From DAOUCP01 sp034432155 (lineage in GTDB: Bacteria; Chloroflexota; Anaerolineae; Epilineales; Epilineaceae), in the NCBI GenBank assembly GCA_034432155.1, contig DAOUCP010000064.1, positions 1 through 42,365 of the forward strand: a DNA stretch of 42,365 nucleotides, in the 5' to 3' direction. The first letter of the stretch is position 1. Each line of letters begins with the position of its first letter. The notes under the pieces are model-generated. The model worked only from the letters and a program-made list of their open reading frames with translations, had not been told where the DNA came from and made no database searches. Position numbers and translations under genes: made by a program. Positions 1 to 9,728 of the stretch are shown here, in pieces.

Positions 1-118
1 GGGGGGGCCAGCCGCTGGCAGGCAGCCCCCGCACCACCGTGGGCAGGGCCATTCCGCGCGCTGGCCAGCCAGGCATCGTCCCCCAGCATAACGCCCCGGG
101 GCAGCCCGGCGGCCGTGG

Positions 119-2077
119 CTAGTCCCGCAACCCCCAGGTCTCGATGTTCCAGGTCTCGCTGTTCACCGTAGGGTTCGGCCGGAAGTTCACCACCTGGGGG
201 CTTGTGGCCATGACCTTCACCCGGGCGAAGAGGGGAATCGCAGGGAGCTGCTCCATGAAAAGCTGCTGGGCGCGGGCGTAGTCGGCAAGCGAATCGGCGC
301 GCTTGATGGTCAGCGCGGCCCGTTTGGCCACCCGATCGTACTCCGGGTCGCACCAGCTCGTCTCGTTCTGCCCACTCCAGCCGTTCGTCTCCGACGGCAC
401 CTCGGTGCAGTAATACAGAGCGACCGGCGGCTGCACGCCGGTGAGCCACGCGAATTGGCCGAGGTCAAATCGCCGGCCAAACAGAGGCCCCCCGGGGCCG
501 TCGGCGAGGACGAAATCGGCCGGCTGATAGTCCAACCGGATCTCGATACCGATTTGCCGCATGTTGGCCTGGAACAAGATCGTCGTGTCCTCGCGCATGA
601 GATTGCCGGCCGTGGTCAACAGATCGAGCTTGAGCGGTGTTCCCTTGGGGATTCGCTGGTCTTTGGTGCGGCCGGTGGCGTCCACCGTGATGGTGCAGGT
701 GATGTCCCGCACGGCTTGCCAGGGCGTCTGGGGGCTGGCATCGTGATCCGCGAAACCCAGCTCGGTGAGCGTCTGGCGAGCCGCCTCCGGATCGTAGCGG
801 TAGGTGACTAGCCGATCGGCCGGGGGATAGGCCCAGTGCTCTTCCGGCACGAAGGTGTGTTGCACGCGACCCTTGCCCCGCTGGATTTGCTTGACAATGG
901 TCTCCCGGTCCGTCCCCAGCAGGATGGCCTTGCGCAGTTCCCGACAGGCGCCCAACGGCACTCGCTCATCGACGGGATTCAGGTTGAAATCGATGTGCTC
1001 CCAGGCAGTGCCAAGCACGTAGTAGGGCACCAGCTTGCCCTCCTCGGCAGCCCGATCCAGGTCCAGGGACTGGCTGACGTCCAATCCATCCTGCGTGGCC
1101 ACGTGCACTTCACCCAACCGAACCGCTGCCAAGAGGGCATTCGAGTCTGGCACGATCTTGTGAATCACCGCATCCAGGAAGGGCAGGCCCTCGCTGCGGC
1201 GCCAGTAGTGCTCGTTGCGAAGCAAGGTGATGTGGTCGCCCGATACCCACTCCTCGATGGTGAACGGGCCGTACGACAGTGGCTTGCGGGTGAACGTCTC
1301 GTCGGTCAGAATGGCCCCTGGATCCATGTCGGCCATCCGAACCCCTTCGGCGTTCGTTTGGTGACGGGGCAAAGGCGTGGCGAAGTTGCTGAAGTAGGTC
1401 TGATCGGTGAAGCCCGGTAGACCCTGCCAGACGACCGTCCGATCATCGATCTTTTTGTAGCGGGCGGTGCGGTCGCATGTGAACTTGCTCGTCGGTGTGC
1501 GCGGATGGCAGTTCAGCTGCCAGCTAAAGACGGAGTCGTCAGCCGTCACCGGTACACCATCCTGCCACTCGATGCCGGGCCGTAGGCGGAAGCGCGCGGT
1601 GAGCTGCGGCAAGTTCGGCACCGCCTCGGTAGCAGTGACCACTTCGCGGCTCACCGGGTGGACGTAGCGCTCCCCCGGGGCCACCGTGACCATTCGCAAG
1701 GTGGCCCCCGAGCCGGGATCCTCGAGCCGGGGCAAGGTCTCCAGAATCACCGGCTGGAAGTCGTAATCGAGGCCCTCGATTGGCCCGTCGTAGATCGAGT
1801 TCAGGACGTGGGCTGCCGCGAGCATGGAGCCGCCATATAGGTACAGATCCCGGGGCTCCTGGGACTGACCGATGACCAGCGTCCCGCCCCGCGGTGCCCG
1901 CTCGAAGCCCAGAACGCTCACCGGCGTCGGGGTCGGCGGAGTCGCCGAGGCGACCGCATCCGCCGTTGCCGTTTGCTCCTGTGGCGACGGCGTAGGTGGG
2001 GACGTCGGCCGGGCGCGACAGGCGAGGGGCAGGAGGAACAGTGCGACGAAGCCGATTGCCGGAGCGTAACGCCTCAT
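119..2077 (-). CDS. ABC transporter substrate-binding lipoprotein, SBP family 5 (peptide/nickel type)
   Basis: The 652-residue product looks like the extracytoplasmic binding component of an oligopeptide/dipeptide-type ABC importer. The N-terminus has a short charged stretch, a hydrophobic core and a PLAC lipobox near residue 20, so it is probably a lipoprotein. A Thr/Pro/Ser/Ala-rich linker follows, then the family-5 body beginning around RGGTLVIGQSQEP (residue ~63) and running to the C-terminus. The body contains the typical 'W..DG.P.TADD..FSW' segment and a late 'YDRVAKRAAL' helix. The ATG at 2077 is preceded by GGAGGG five bases upstream, which fixes the start. The next gene upstream on the same strand encodes a second protein of the same family, 190 bases away. 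No permease or ATPase gene lies in the window, so they may be beyond the left edge. The ligand cannot be read from sequence; other family-5 ligands (nickel, heme, sugars) remain possible. Confidence 0.9.
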   Translation of the reverse strand: MRRYAPAIGFVALFLLPLACRARPTSPPTPSPQEQTATADAVASATPPTPTPVSVLGFERAPRGGTLVIGQSQEPRDLYLYGGSMLAAAHVLNSIYDGPIEGLDYDFQPVILETLPRLEDPGSGATLRMVTVAPGERYVHPVSREVVTATEAVPNLPQLTARFRLRPGIEWQDGVPVTADDSVFSWQLNCHPRTPTSKFTCDRTARYKKIDDRTVVWQGLPGFTDQTYFSNFATPLPRHQTNAEGVRMADMDPGAILTDETFTRKPLSYGPFTIEEWVSGDHITLLRNEHYWRRSEGLPFLDAVIHKIVPDSNALLAAVRLGEVHVATQDGLDVSQSLDLDRAAEEGKLVPYYVLGTAWEHIDFNLNPVDERVPLGACRELRKAILLGTDRETIVKQIQRGKGRVQHTFVPEEHWAYPPADRLVTYRYDPEAARQTLTELGFADHDASPQTPWQAVRDITCTITVDATGRTKDQRIPKGTPLKLDLLTTAGNLMREDTTILFQANMRQIGIEIRLDYQPADFVLADGPGGPLFGRRFDLGQFAWLTGVQPPVALYYCTEVPSETNGWSGQNETSWCDPEYDRVAKRAALTIKRADSLADYARAQQLFMEQLPAIPLFARVKVMATSPQVVNFRPNPTVNSETWNIETWGLRD

Positions 2078-2267
2078 GGGTTCCCTCCCGGGAAAAGCCC
2101 TGACCGGGACAGCACTGCGGCGGCCAGGACCGCCCTCCCGTGTCCCGCGGGAAGGCCGCGGCCTCGCGAGGCGATCGGCCCCCCGCCTGCCATTCTAGTC
2201 GCCGGCCCATCGGGCAGCCAGTCGGTTGAGCAGCCGCGGGCGCGCCTGGATTCGGTCAGAGCAGGGC

Positions 2268-4145
2268 TCAGGGCGCATCCTCGGTCAGCCACACCCGCCC
2301 CAGACGGGGCATGACCAGAGGCGTTAGCTCGAGGCCGCGGACGTAGGGCGCCACCAGCCAGCTTTCGAAGCCGGTGAACAAGGGCAGCCATGCGGCATCG
2401 GCCAGGATTCGTTCCTCGGCCTTGCGGTACAGCGCCAGGCGAGCCTCGTCGTCGGCTTCGGTGCGCGCCGCGACCAGCCAGCGGTCCACCTCCTCGTCGG
2501 CGTAGCCGGTATGGTTCAGCGGGCTCTTGCTGTAGAAGAGGACGTCCAGGAAGTCCTGAGGATCGGGATAATCAGCTTCCCAGCCCAGCAAGTACATCCC
2601 GTAGGCGCCGGCCTCGACTTCGGTCTGGAACGTCTCCCAGGGCGCCTGTTCGACGGTGACGGTGATGCCGAGGGCATCCTCGAGCAGCTCGGCGATGGCC
2701 ATGGCGACCGGGTCGCCACTGCCCTCGCCACTCACGTGGAACACCAAGGGCGGCAGTCTGGCGGCGGTCCGGTAGCGGGACGCGGCCAGTTCCCGTCGCG
2801 CAGCCTCGAGGTCGAAGCGGTATGCCTGGACGGCGGGGTCATGCCCGGGCATGGTGGGGGGCAGGATCCAGTATGCCGGCCGCACGCCACCCCGCAGCAC
2901 CACGCGTGCCAGTCGCTCTTTGTCGAGGGCGTAGTTGAGCGCCCGGCGCACATGGCGATCATCGAACGGCGGCGTGGTGACATGAAAGCCAATGTAGGTC
3001 ACTCCCATCTCCGGCGGGCCGTCCACGAGCTGCGCTGACAGCGGATTGAGGGGATCGGTAAGGCGCTCCCGATCCTCGGCGCTGACTGGCATGGCATCCA
3101 GTTCGCCGTTCTCGTAGAGGGTCGATGTGGTGACAGGCCGGAGATCAAACACTACCTGCTCCAGGTAGGGCGCTTGCCGGTAGTAACGTTCATTGCGCTC
3201 CAGCACAAGCCTCTCGTCACGCACATACTCGCGAAGCCGGAAGGGCCCGCTGCCGTTCGGCCGACGCCACCACTGGCGCTGGCCGACCTGTCGACGGTCC
3301 ACGACGAAGGAGGTCGGGTTGGAGAGCTTGGCCAGGAAATAGCGCTTGGCGCCATCGATGGTGATGACCAGCCGACGATCATCGATCTGCCGCAGGCCGG
3401 CCACCGAGGCGGCCTCCCCGGCAAGCTTGGCGCTGCAACCGACGATGTCCCCCAGGTAGGTAGCCGCGACAGGAGAGGCGGTGTCCGGATCGCAAGCGCG
3501 CTCGATGGCGAAGATGACGTCCGCGGCGCCGATCGGCTGGCCATCCTGGAAGGTAATCCCGTTTCGCAGCGTGAAGGTGTACGCCTCGCCACTGGGACTG
3601 ACCTGCCAGGAGGCCGCGAGGTCGGGCACGACCTCGAGCTCCGGCGACAGAGTCACTAGACCGCTGAAGATCTCATAGACGTACGCCGCGGAGGTGACAT
3701 CGCGCACCTGGACCGGATCGAGCGTCGTGGGCGACGCCCCCGGCAAGCGCAACCGACCGCCCCACCTTGGCGCCTCGGCGGTGGCCGCCGGCGCCTTCGA
3801 CACGACGCCCCGGTCCGGCACGCCAACGGCGGTGGCCGATCCTGCCACCGGCGGACGATCGCTCGGCGCCGCGGCGGTCCCCGCCCCCGCCGCACGCTCG
3901 CTCGAGCTCTCGGCGGACGCCGTCGCTCTGCCAGCGGGCGTATCCGCTGCCACCGCCGTGGCCTCTCTCTCCGCCGTCGCGAACCGGGTCGGGGCGATCA
4001 GCCGCTTGGCAATGGTGCCCCCAACATAGCCGCCAACCGCGTAGTAGCTGAGGCACAGGCAAGCCGAGGCCAGCAGGGCAAGCCCCATCGCGAGCACGAT
4101 GCACGCTCGTTGCCCGTCGTGAGCCGAAGAAGGTGGGGCTGTCAT
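2268..4145 (-). CDS. ABC transporter substrate-binding protein, SBP family 5 (second copy)
   Basis: The 625-residue product is a second family-5 solute-binding protein, presumably delivering peptides or a similar ligand to an ABC importer. Residues ~12-40 form a hydrophobic segment with LLASAC, which could be a lipobox or an uncleaved anchor. Residues ~45-115 are a low-complexity Ala/Thr/Ser/Gly linker. The binding domain starts near GGRLRLPGASPTTLDPVQ and includes 'YTFTLRNGITFQDGQPIGAADVIFAIERACDP' type family landmarks and 'ALNYALDKERLARVV'. The ATG at 4145 has AGGAG ten bases upstream; a TTG nine bases earlier lies too close to that site to be the start. It is only distantly similar to its neighbour downstream, so the pair is not a recent duplication. 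The substrate is unknown. It may share a transcript with the downstream gene, because the 122-base gap shows no clear terminator. Confidence 0.88.
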   Translation of the reverse strand: MTAPPSSAHDGQRACIVLAMGLALLASACLCLSYYAVGGYVGGTIAKRLIAPTRFATAEREATAVAADTPAGRATASAESSSERAAGAGTAAAPSDRPPVAGSATAVGVPDRGVVSKAPAATAEAPRWGGRLRLPGASPTTLDPVQVRDVTSAAYVYEIFSGLVTLSPELEVVPDLAASWQVSPSGEAYTFTLRNGITFQDGQPIGAADVIFAIERACDPDTASPVAATYLGDIVGCSAKLAGEAASVAGLRQIDDRRLVITIDGAKRYFLAKLSNPTSFVVDRRQVGQRQWWRRPNGSGPFRLREYVRDERLVLERNERYYRQAPYLEQVVFDLRPVTTSTLYENGELDAMPVSAEDRERLTDPLNPLSAQLVDGPPEMGVTYIGFHVTTPPFDDRHVRRALNYALDKERLARVVLRGGVRPAYWILPPTMPGHDPAVQAYRFDLEAARRELAASRYRTAARLPPLVFHVSGEGSGDPVAMAIAELLEDALGITVTVEQAPWETFQTEVEAGAYGMYLLGWEADYPDPQDFLDVLFYSKSPLNHTGYADEEVDRWLVAARTEADDEARLALYRKAEERILADAAWLPLFTGFESWLVAPYVRGLELTPLVMPRLGRVWLTEDAP

Positions 4146-4305
4146 TAGGGTCAAGCTCCTGCGCTACCAACGGCTCGACCTCGGGTGCCGGCCACCCCGG
4201 AAGCCCGAGGCCAACCACCCTCAGTGTAGGGCGGCGTGCGAGACGCCGCAAGCCGCAGCCGTCGCCCGTCTCCCCGGGCGATCGCCCGGGGGCACGCCTC
4301 TCGCC

Positions 4306-4490
4306 GGCCCGTCGCCCTCGGCACGCGTCCCGGCGGCCCATCGCCCGCGGCACGCTTCCCTTCGGCCCATCGCCCTCGGCGCGCGTCCCCCGCCGGTCGT
4401 CCCCCACGGTCGTCCCCCACGGTCGTCCCCGCCGGTCGTCTTCGGCAGGCGTCCAGCCGGCCCGTCGCCCTCGACACGCGGTGCGGAACG
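4306..4490. repeat. degenerate tandem repeat, ~29-base unit, in a gene-free spacer (4146-4631)
   Basis: Copies beginning GGCCC(G/A)TCGCCC start at 4306, 4335 and 4364 (29-base period). A further diverged copy starts near 4393, then a short sub-repeat (CGGTCGTCCCCCA) and one more copy at 4459. The rest of the 486-base spacer between the divergent genes at 4145 and 4632 is GC-rich and shows no convincing open frame. I see no function; the copies are imperfect, as expected of an old expansion. Confidence 0.7.
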
Positions 4491-4631
4491 TTGCCGCAGG
4501 CGGTGCCGGTTCGTATAATCCGCTTGCTTCCGTCTGTCCGCACCCCGTCTGCGCTGTCCCTCCGGCTCGCCGTGTGACCTTACCATGGCGCTGCCAGAGC
4601 ATTGGCAACGGCGGGAAAGGAGCGTAGCCCG

Positions 4632-5540
4632 ATGCATACCCGGCACCGGTTGTTGAGCGCCACTTGTGCCATGGCAGTGCTGCTGCTCATCGGGGTCGTC
4701 GGTTCGCCGGCGGCCCAGGCGGCTCCCAGCAGCCAGGCCAACTGCCCGGGGAACTTGCTCGTGAACGGCGACTTCGAGGGCGGTTCGCACAAAACGGAGT
4801 CGCTCGGCACCAGCCTGTCCTCGGCCGTGGCCGATGGCTGGGTCCCGTGGTTCATACGGGGCAACGAGACCATCAACCGCGAGCCCGAATTCAAGGTCGA
4901 GCAGGTGGCCATTGGCGGCGACCCGTTCCGGGTTCGCTCCGGCGGCCAGTCGCAGAAGTTCTTCACCACCTGGGCGACCCATACCGCCGGTGTCTATCAG
5001 CGGGTGCGCGTGCCGCGGAATGCCACCGTCCAGTTCACGGCGTACGGCATGGCCTACTCCGGCGAAGCCGACATCTTCGACCCCACTCGCCGATCGTTCC
5101 TTTCCGACCCCGAACGGCCCGGCAACTACCGCATGTGGGTGGGCATCGATCCCGGCGGGGCCGAACCGGCGGCCATGGGCGCGCCACCACCGCCATCGGT
5201 CATCTGGTCCGAGCCGACGATGACCACGGACCAGTGGGTGATGCTGACCGTCACCGCGCGGGCCCAGGGATCGGTGGTGACGGTCTACACGCGCGGGGAG
5301 CAGGACTGGAGCGTCAAGCACAACGACTCGTTCTGGGAGGATGCCTGCCTGGTCGTCGCCGGCCGGGGGAGCGCAGCCGCGCTCGCCCAAGGCGCCGCAG
5401 CGGACAGCGCGGCGGCCGGTGCGACCGGCAACGCGGCAGCGGAGACGACGGGCAACGCGCCTGGGTCAGCCCGCAAGGCGACACCACGGATGCGCTTGGG
5501 CGTCGCACGATTTCCGGATCGCTTACCGTTGGCTCGCTAG
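4632..5540 (+). CDS. secreted beta-sandwich (carbohydrate-binding-like) hypothetical protein
   Basis: The 302-residue product is exported. Residues 1-31 form a signal peptide (MHTRHRLLSA.., hydrophobic core, cut near AQAA). The mature part begins with CPGNLLVNGDFEGG, the opening strand typical of galactose-binding/CBM-like jelly-roll domains. It contains 'YRMWVGIDPGG' and 'WSVKHNDSFWEDACLVV', which resemble the later strands of that fold. The C-terminal ~70 residues are Ala/Gly/Thr-rich and probably disordered. The ATG at 4632 is chosen because GAAAGGAG lies just upstream and a signal peptide follows directly; an in-frame TTG at 4602 would add ten residues without a better site. No enzyme motif is visible. 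A role at the cell surface in glycan binding is an inference from the fold only. Confidence 0.75.
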   Translation: MHTRHRLLSATCAMAVLLLIGVVGSPAAQAAPSSQANCPGNLLVNGDFEGGSHKTESLGTSLSSAVADGWVPWFIRGNETINREPEFKVEQVAIGGDPFRVRSGGQSQKFFTTWATHTAGVYQRVRVPRNATVQFTAYGMAYSGEADIFDPTRRSFLSDPERPGNYRMWVGIDPGGAEPAAMGAPPPPSVIWSEPTMTTDQWVMLTVTARAQGSVVTVYTRGEQDWSVKHNDSFWEDACLVVAGRGSAAALAQGAAADSAAAGATGNAAAETTGNAPGSARKATPRMRLGVARFPDRLPLAR

Positions 5541-5658
5541 CGGTAGGAATTCGGCGGTCCCGCACGCTCGGCCGGAGCTGGACACCCGGCCGCTCAGCCG
5601 CGGGATTCCGGGAACGTGGGCTGCCTCCGCGTATCTACGTTAGGACAGCCCGTTTCGG

Positions 5659-6981
5659 CTAGCGACCTGTACCGGGCTCGGCGAGCGCGGAGGTATCAGC
5701 TGTCTCGCCATCGCTTGGTGGCGCGCCCTGCCGACGCTCTGGCGGGCTCTCGCCACGCCGCACGCGCACCCGGCGGATGCGGCGGCCCGCAAGGGCCAGC
5801 ACTTCGATCTCCACGTCGTCGAAAACCGCTCGTTCGCCAACCTCGGGCACCTTGCCGAGCTGCGTGAACACCAGACCCGCGAGCGTGTCGGCCTCATCGG
5901 TCGGCAGTTCGATGTCCATGAGGCGGTTGACATCGTCGATGTCCACGCCGGCATCGACGATCAGCTCATGCTCCGAGATGTGCTCGATGCGCGACTCCTC
6001 GCGGTCGTACTCGTCCTGGATCTCGCCGACGATCTCCTCGAGCAAGTCCTCGATGGTCACCAAGCCCGCTGTGCCGCCGTATTCGTCTACCACAATCGCC
6101 ATGTGCACGCGGCGCCGTTGCAGTTCCTGCAGCAACTCGTCGACCGGCTTGGACTCCGGCACGAAGTAGGCTTCGCGTAGCAACCCGGCGATATCGGGGT
6201 CGAAATTCCGGTCTCGGAAGGGGCGCAAGAGATCCTTGGCGTAGAGAACGCCGGCGATGTCGTCCAGGTTGCCGCGGTGCACCGGGATGCGCGAATGACC
6301 GGCCGAAAGGATGGTGTCCAGCGCTTCGTCGAGCCGGGCGTCGATGGGGATGGTCACCATGTCGATGCGCGGCACCATGACCTCCCGCACCTTCGTGCCA
6401 CTCAGCTCGAAGATGCCGGCGATCATCTCCATCTCCTCGGCCTCGATGGCGCCCTCTTCCTCGTCGACGTCCACGTTCACCAGGGCGCGCAGTTCGTCTT
6501 CGCGCAAGGCCCGTGTCCGTTCTGGGAGGTCACTACCCACCAAGTGGGCAGCAGTGCTGAAGAATTCAGCCGCCGGGCGGGTCAGCGGCAGCAGCCACAG
6601 CGCCGGACGAGCCAAGAGGAGTACCGCGCGCTCGGGGTCATGCGCCGCCCAGACCATGGCCAGGAGTTGCAGCAGCAGCAAGCCGATGGCAATGCCCACC
6701 ACCCCGCCCACCAGTTGGGCCGCGGACGGTCCGAGTCGGATCAGGATGGCCACGGCACCGGCAACCGCCAAGAGCACCCCCACCGCCCGGAGCACCGGCA
6801 GCCCAACCAGCTCGAAGAGCGGATCGGCCAACAGGCGCCTCACCGCCTGGCCAGACGGCGACTCGGCCAGGGCCAGGTTTCGCGTCCGCACGCGGTTGGC
6901 GGCGGCCAGAGCCGTGTCGAGGGCAGCCGCCAGGACGTGGAGCACACTGCCGATACCCGCCAGAACCAAGAGCCCGCTCAT
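5659..6981 (-). CDS. CNNM/CorC-HlyC family membrane protein with CBS pair
   Basis: The 440-residue product belongs to the hemolysin C / CorC / CNNM group, proposed to act in magnesium or cobalt transport or its control. About 130 N-terminal residues contain three to four hydrophobic segments (a CNNM-like domain). A conserved acidic stretch follows (EEEGAIEAEEMEMIAGIFELSGTKV), then 'REVMVPRIDMVTI', which opens the paired CBS domains (adenine-nucleotide sensing in relatives). The C-terminal CorC_HlyC domain runs from about ELIVDAGVDIDDVNRLM to the end. The start is the ATG at 6981, which overlaps the stop of the upstream nucleotidyltransferase gene as ATGA, so the two are translationally coupled. 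The true ion substrate is not determinable from sequence. Confidence 0.9.
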   Translation of the reverse strand: MSGLLVLAGIGSVLHVLAAALDTALAAANRVRTRNLALAESPSGQAVRRLLADPLFELVGLPVLRAVGVLLAVAGAVAILIRLGPSAAQLVGGVVGIAIGLLLLQLLAMVWAAHDPERAVLLLARPALWLLPLTRPAAEFFSTAAHLVGSDLPERTRALREDELRALVNVDVDEEEGAIEAEEMEMIAGIFELSGTKVREVMVPRIDMVTIPIDARLDEALDTILSAGHSRIPVHRGNLDDIAGVLYAKDLLRPFRDRNFDPDIAGLLREAYFVPESKPVDELLQELQRRRVHMAIVVDEYGGTAGLVTIEDLLEEIVGEIQDEYDREESRIEHISEHELIVDAGVDIDDVNRLMDIELPTDEADTLAGLVFTQLGKVPEVGERAVFDDVEIEVLALAGRRIRRVRVRRGESPPERRQGAPPSDGETADTSALAEPGTGR

Positions 6982-7766
6982 GGTGCCCAGGCCGTTTCCG
7001 GGACGGCACTCCCGTTGCCAGGCGCCACCTGCGCCCGAAACCGTCGCTCGGCGGCCGCCAGCTCGTCCGGCGTGTTGACGCCCAACACCTCGCTCGGCGA
7101 CGGGACCACCATGGCCCACACAGGCTCGCCCGCCGCCAGGGCGCGCGCCACCAAGTCGGTCAAGTAGACCTCGCCGCTTGCCGACGGCTCGATGGCGCCC
7201 AGTGCCGGCCACAGCCAGGCGTCCCGAAAGACGTACATGCCGGCATTGATCTCGGTAACCTGCCGCTCCTGGTGCGAAGCGTCGCGATGCTCGACGATGC
7301 GGGTCGGCGACCCGTCGGCGCCACGCAGGACCCGGCCGTAGCCGGTCGGATCCTCCAGGCAGGTGGTGATGAGCGTCACCGTCGCCCTTCGGCGGCGGTG
7401 CGCCCGGACCAGGCGTCCGAGCGTGGTCGAGCGGATCAGCGGCGTGTCACCGTACAGCACGAGGACGTCCGAGGCGAGACCCCGGGTCGCGGGCTCGGCA
7501 CAGCGCAGGGCGTCGCCTGTGCCGAGCTGCCGCTCTTGGTAGACCGACCGCACCGCCACGTCGGCGGCGGCGAGGACGACGCGCACCTGGTCCGCCCCGT
7601 GACCCACCACCACCACAATGGGATCCGGCCGCGGGCGCAGCCCGGCCACGGCATCCAGGACGCGCAACACCATCGGCCGCCCGGCCACCGAATGAAGGAC
7701 CTTGGGCAAAGGGGAGCGCATCCGCGTGCCCTCACCGGCCGCGAGCACCACAGCGGCGAGACTCAT
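6978..7766 (-). CDS. GlmU N-terminal-like nucleotidyltransferase (stand-alone)
   Basis: The 262-residue product is a GT-A-fold NTP:sugar-phosphate nucleotidyltransferase. The signature LAAGEGTRMRSPLPKVLH lies at residues ~9-26 and matches the nucleotide-binding loop of the GlmU uridyltransferase domain. 'YGDTPLIR' (metal and nucleotide contacts) and 'VTEINAGMYVF' follow in the expected order. Bifunctional GlmU is ~450 residues with a C-terminal left-handed beta-helix acetyltransferase; that half is absent, so this could make UDP-GlcNAc from GlcNAc-1-P or another NDP-sugar. The ATG at 7766 immediately precedes the motif-bearing strand; 58 upstream in-frame codons look non-coding. A good promoter lies at 7939-7968 and the gene overlaps the downstream CorC-type gene by four bases. 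Confidence 0.85.
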   Translation of the reverse strand: MSLAAVVLAAGEGTRMRSPLPKVLHSVAGRPMVLRVLDAVAGLRPRPDPIVVVVGHGADQVRVVLAAADVAVRSVYQERQLGTGDALRCAEPATRGLASDVLVLYGDTPLIRSTTLGRLVRAHRRRRATVTLITTCLEDPTGYGRVLRGADGSPTRIVEHRDASHQERQVTEINAGMYVFRDAWLWPALGAIEPSASGEVYLTDLVARALAAGEPVWAMVVPSPSEVLGVNTPDELAAAERRFRAQVAPGNGSAVPETAWAP

Positions 7767-7938
7767 GGCCGGGGGGGCCTGCGGCCCACGAGCCGCGCAT
7801 GGCTGCCCAGGCGGTAGGCTTGGCGAGGGGCCCTGGGCCCGCGGCTCATGGCGGGCGCCGGACGCCAAGCACGCGCTCGGCAGCCCGGGCGTTTGGAGGG
7901 TTCGTCCATCACAGCTCGATCGGATGCGATCGACTCGC

Positions 7939-7968
7939 ATTCTAGCGGTCTTGTTGGCCCATCGTCAA
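7939..7968 (-). promoter_or_regulatory. sigma70-type promoter for the nucleotidyltransferase/CorC pair
   Basis: On the minus strand TTGACG (7968-7963) and TAGAAT (7944-7939) are separated by 18 bases. Transcription would start near 7932, leaving a leader of about 165 bases before the ATG at 7766. The rest of the 449-base gap to the sigma gene holds the hairpin at 8140-8168 and no convincing gene. Confidence 0.6.
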
Positions 7969-8139
7969 CTGAAGTGCTCGCCGAAGGGCCGCGGCTCAGG
8001 GGCCCCGGCTTGCAACCACCGCCTCATGGCCCACGCCTGCCCGCTGCCGCCTGGCCAACCGCGGGCAGCGCCTGGCGAGACGCGGCCTCGCCGACCGAGC
8101 TCGGCCATCAGCGGAACCACGGTCGGTGCCGATACGAGC

Positions 8140-8168
8140 GAGCGGGCGGTCTACCCGACCGCCCGCTC
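8140..8168 (-). terminator. strong hairpin after the sigma factor gene
   Basis: A perfect 12-base inverted repeat (GAGCGGGCGGTC, loop TACCC, GACCGCCCGCTC) lies 48 bases beyond the stop of the sigma gene ending at 8216. There is no T tract on the minus strand, so it may act as a transcript-end stabiliser or a weak terminator. Confidence 0.6.
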
Positions 8169-8215
8169 ACCCTCCTCCTCTGCAGGATGCGCCGGCTATT
8201 GGTCTGGTTGGGATG

Positions 8216-9382
<1,167 letters not shown>

Positions 9383-9409
9383 GCTCTACCTCCCTTGTCA
9401 TGACTGTAC

Positions 9410-9446
9410 AAAAGAAAGGCGACCGCTCGGCCACAGAGCGATCGCC
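9410..9446 (-). terminator. terminator-like hairpin inside the sigma gene leader
   Basis: On the minus strand an 11-base stem (GGCGATCGCTC / GAGCGGTCGCC, one wobble pair, seven-base loop) at 9446-9418 is followed at once by TTTCTTTT (9417-9410). It ends 28 bases before the GTG start at 9382 and lies downstream of the promoter at 9651-9680. It could attenuate the sigma gene. Alternatively it could end readthrough from the upstream sigma gene, or end a ~235-base non-coding RNA. Confidence 0.6.
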
Positions 9447-9650
9447 CCTTTATCCCCTACCTAGGCAGGCTTCCGTGTGCGTTCGTCCCAAGGCCCTTCG
9501 GATGGTGCAGCCCCCAAGCCGCAACACCTCTCGGCCAAGACCCCATTCCGCGCCGCACGGCCACCACGAACCGCGACGATCCGCTCCACGGCGGGCGAAA
9601 AAAGCACCCCATGGGGCGGGCATGGGGCGCGGGACGACTTTCACGGGGCG

Positions 9651-9680
9651 ATTCTAGCACAAACCTAGGCGCGCTGTCAA
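9651..9680 (-). promoter_or_regulatory. consensus sigma70 promoter for sigma gene 8216-9382
   Basis: On the minus strand a perfect TTGACA (9680-9675) and TAGAAT (9656-9651) are separated by 18 bases. The predicted start near 9644 gives a ~260-base leader. The leader has no convincing open frame but carries the hairpin at 9418-9446. Confidence 0.7.
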
Positions 9681-9728
9681 GTACTTTTATGTCAACTGCA
9701 GAGTTCTGGTGTGACCAACCGGTCGCCG

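Noticed and set aside
1..90. Open minus-strand frame from an ATG at 90 running off the left edge (MLGDDAWLASARNG...)
   Set aside because: Only 30 codons are visible, there is no clear ribosome site and no recognisable motif. It could be the start of the next gene but cannot be supported.
941..1420. Plus-strand frames inside the first solute-binding protein
   Set aside because: Antisense shadows without ribosome sites or domains.
9410..9650. 6S RNA or signal recognition particle RNA in the sigma leader
   Set aside because: I looked for the conserved 6S bulge and the SRP tetraloop region and could not find either. It is kept only as a leader with a terminator-like end.
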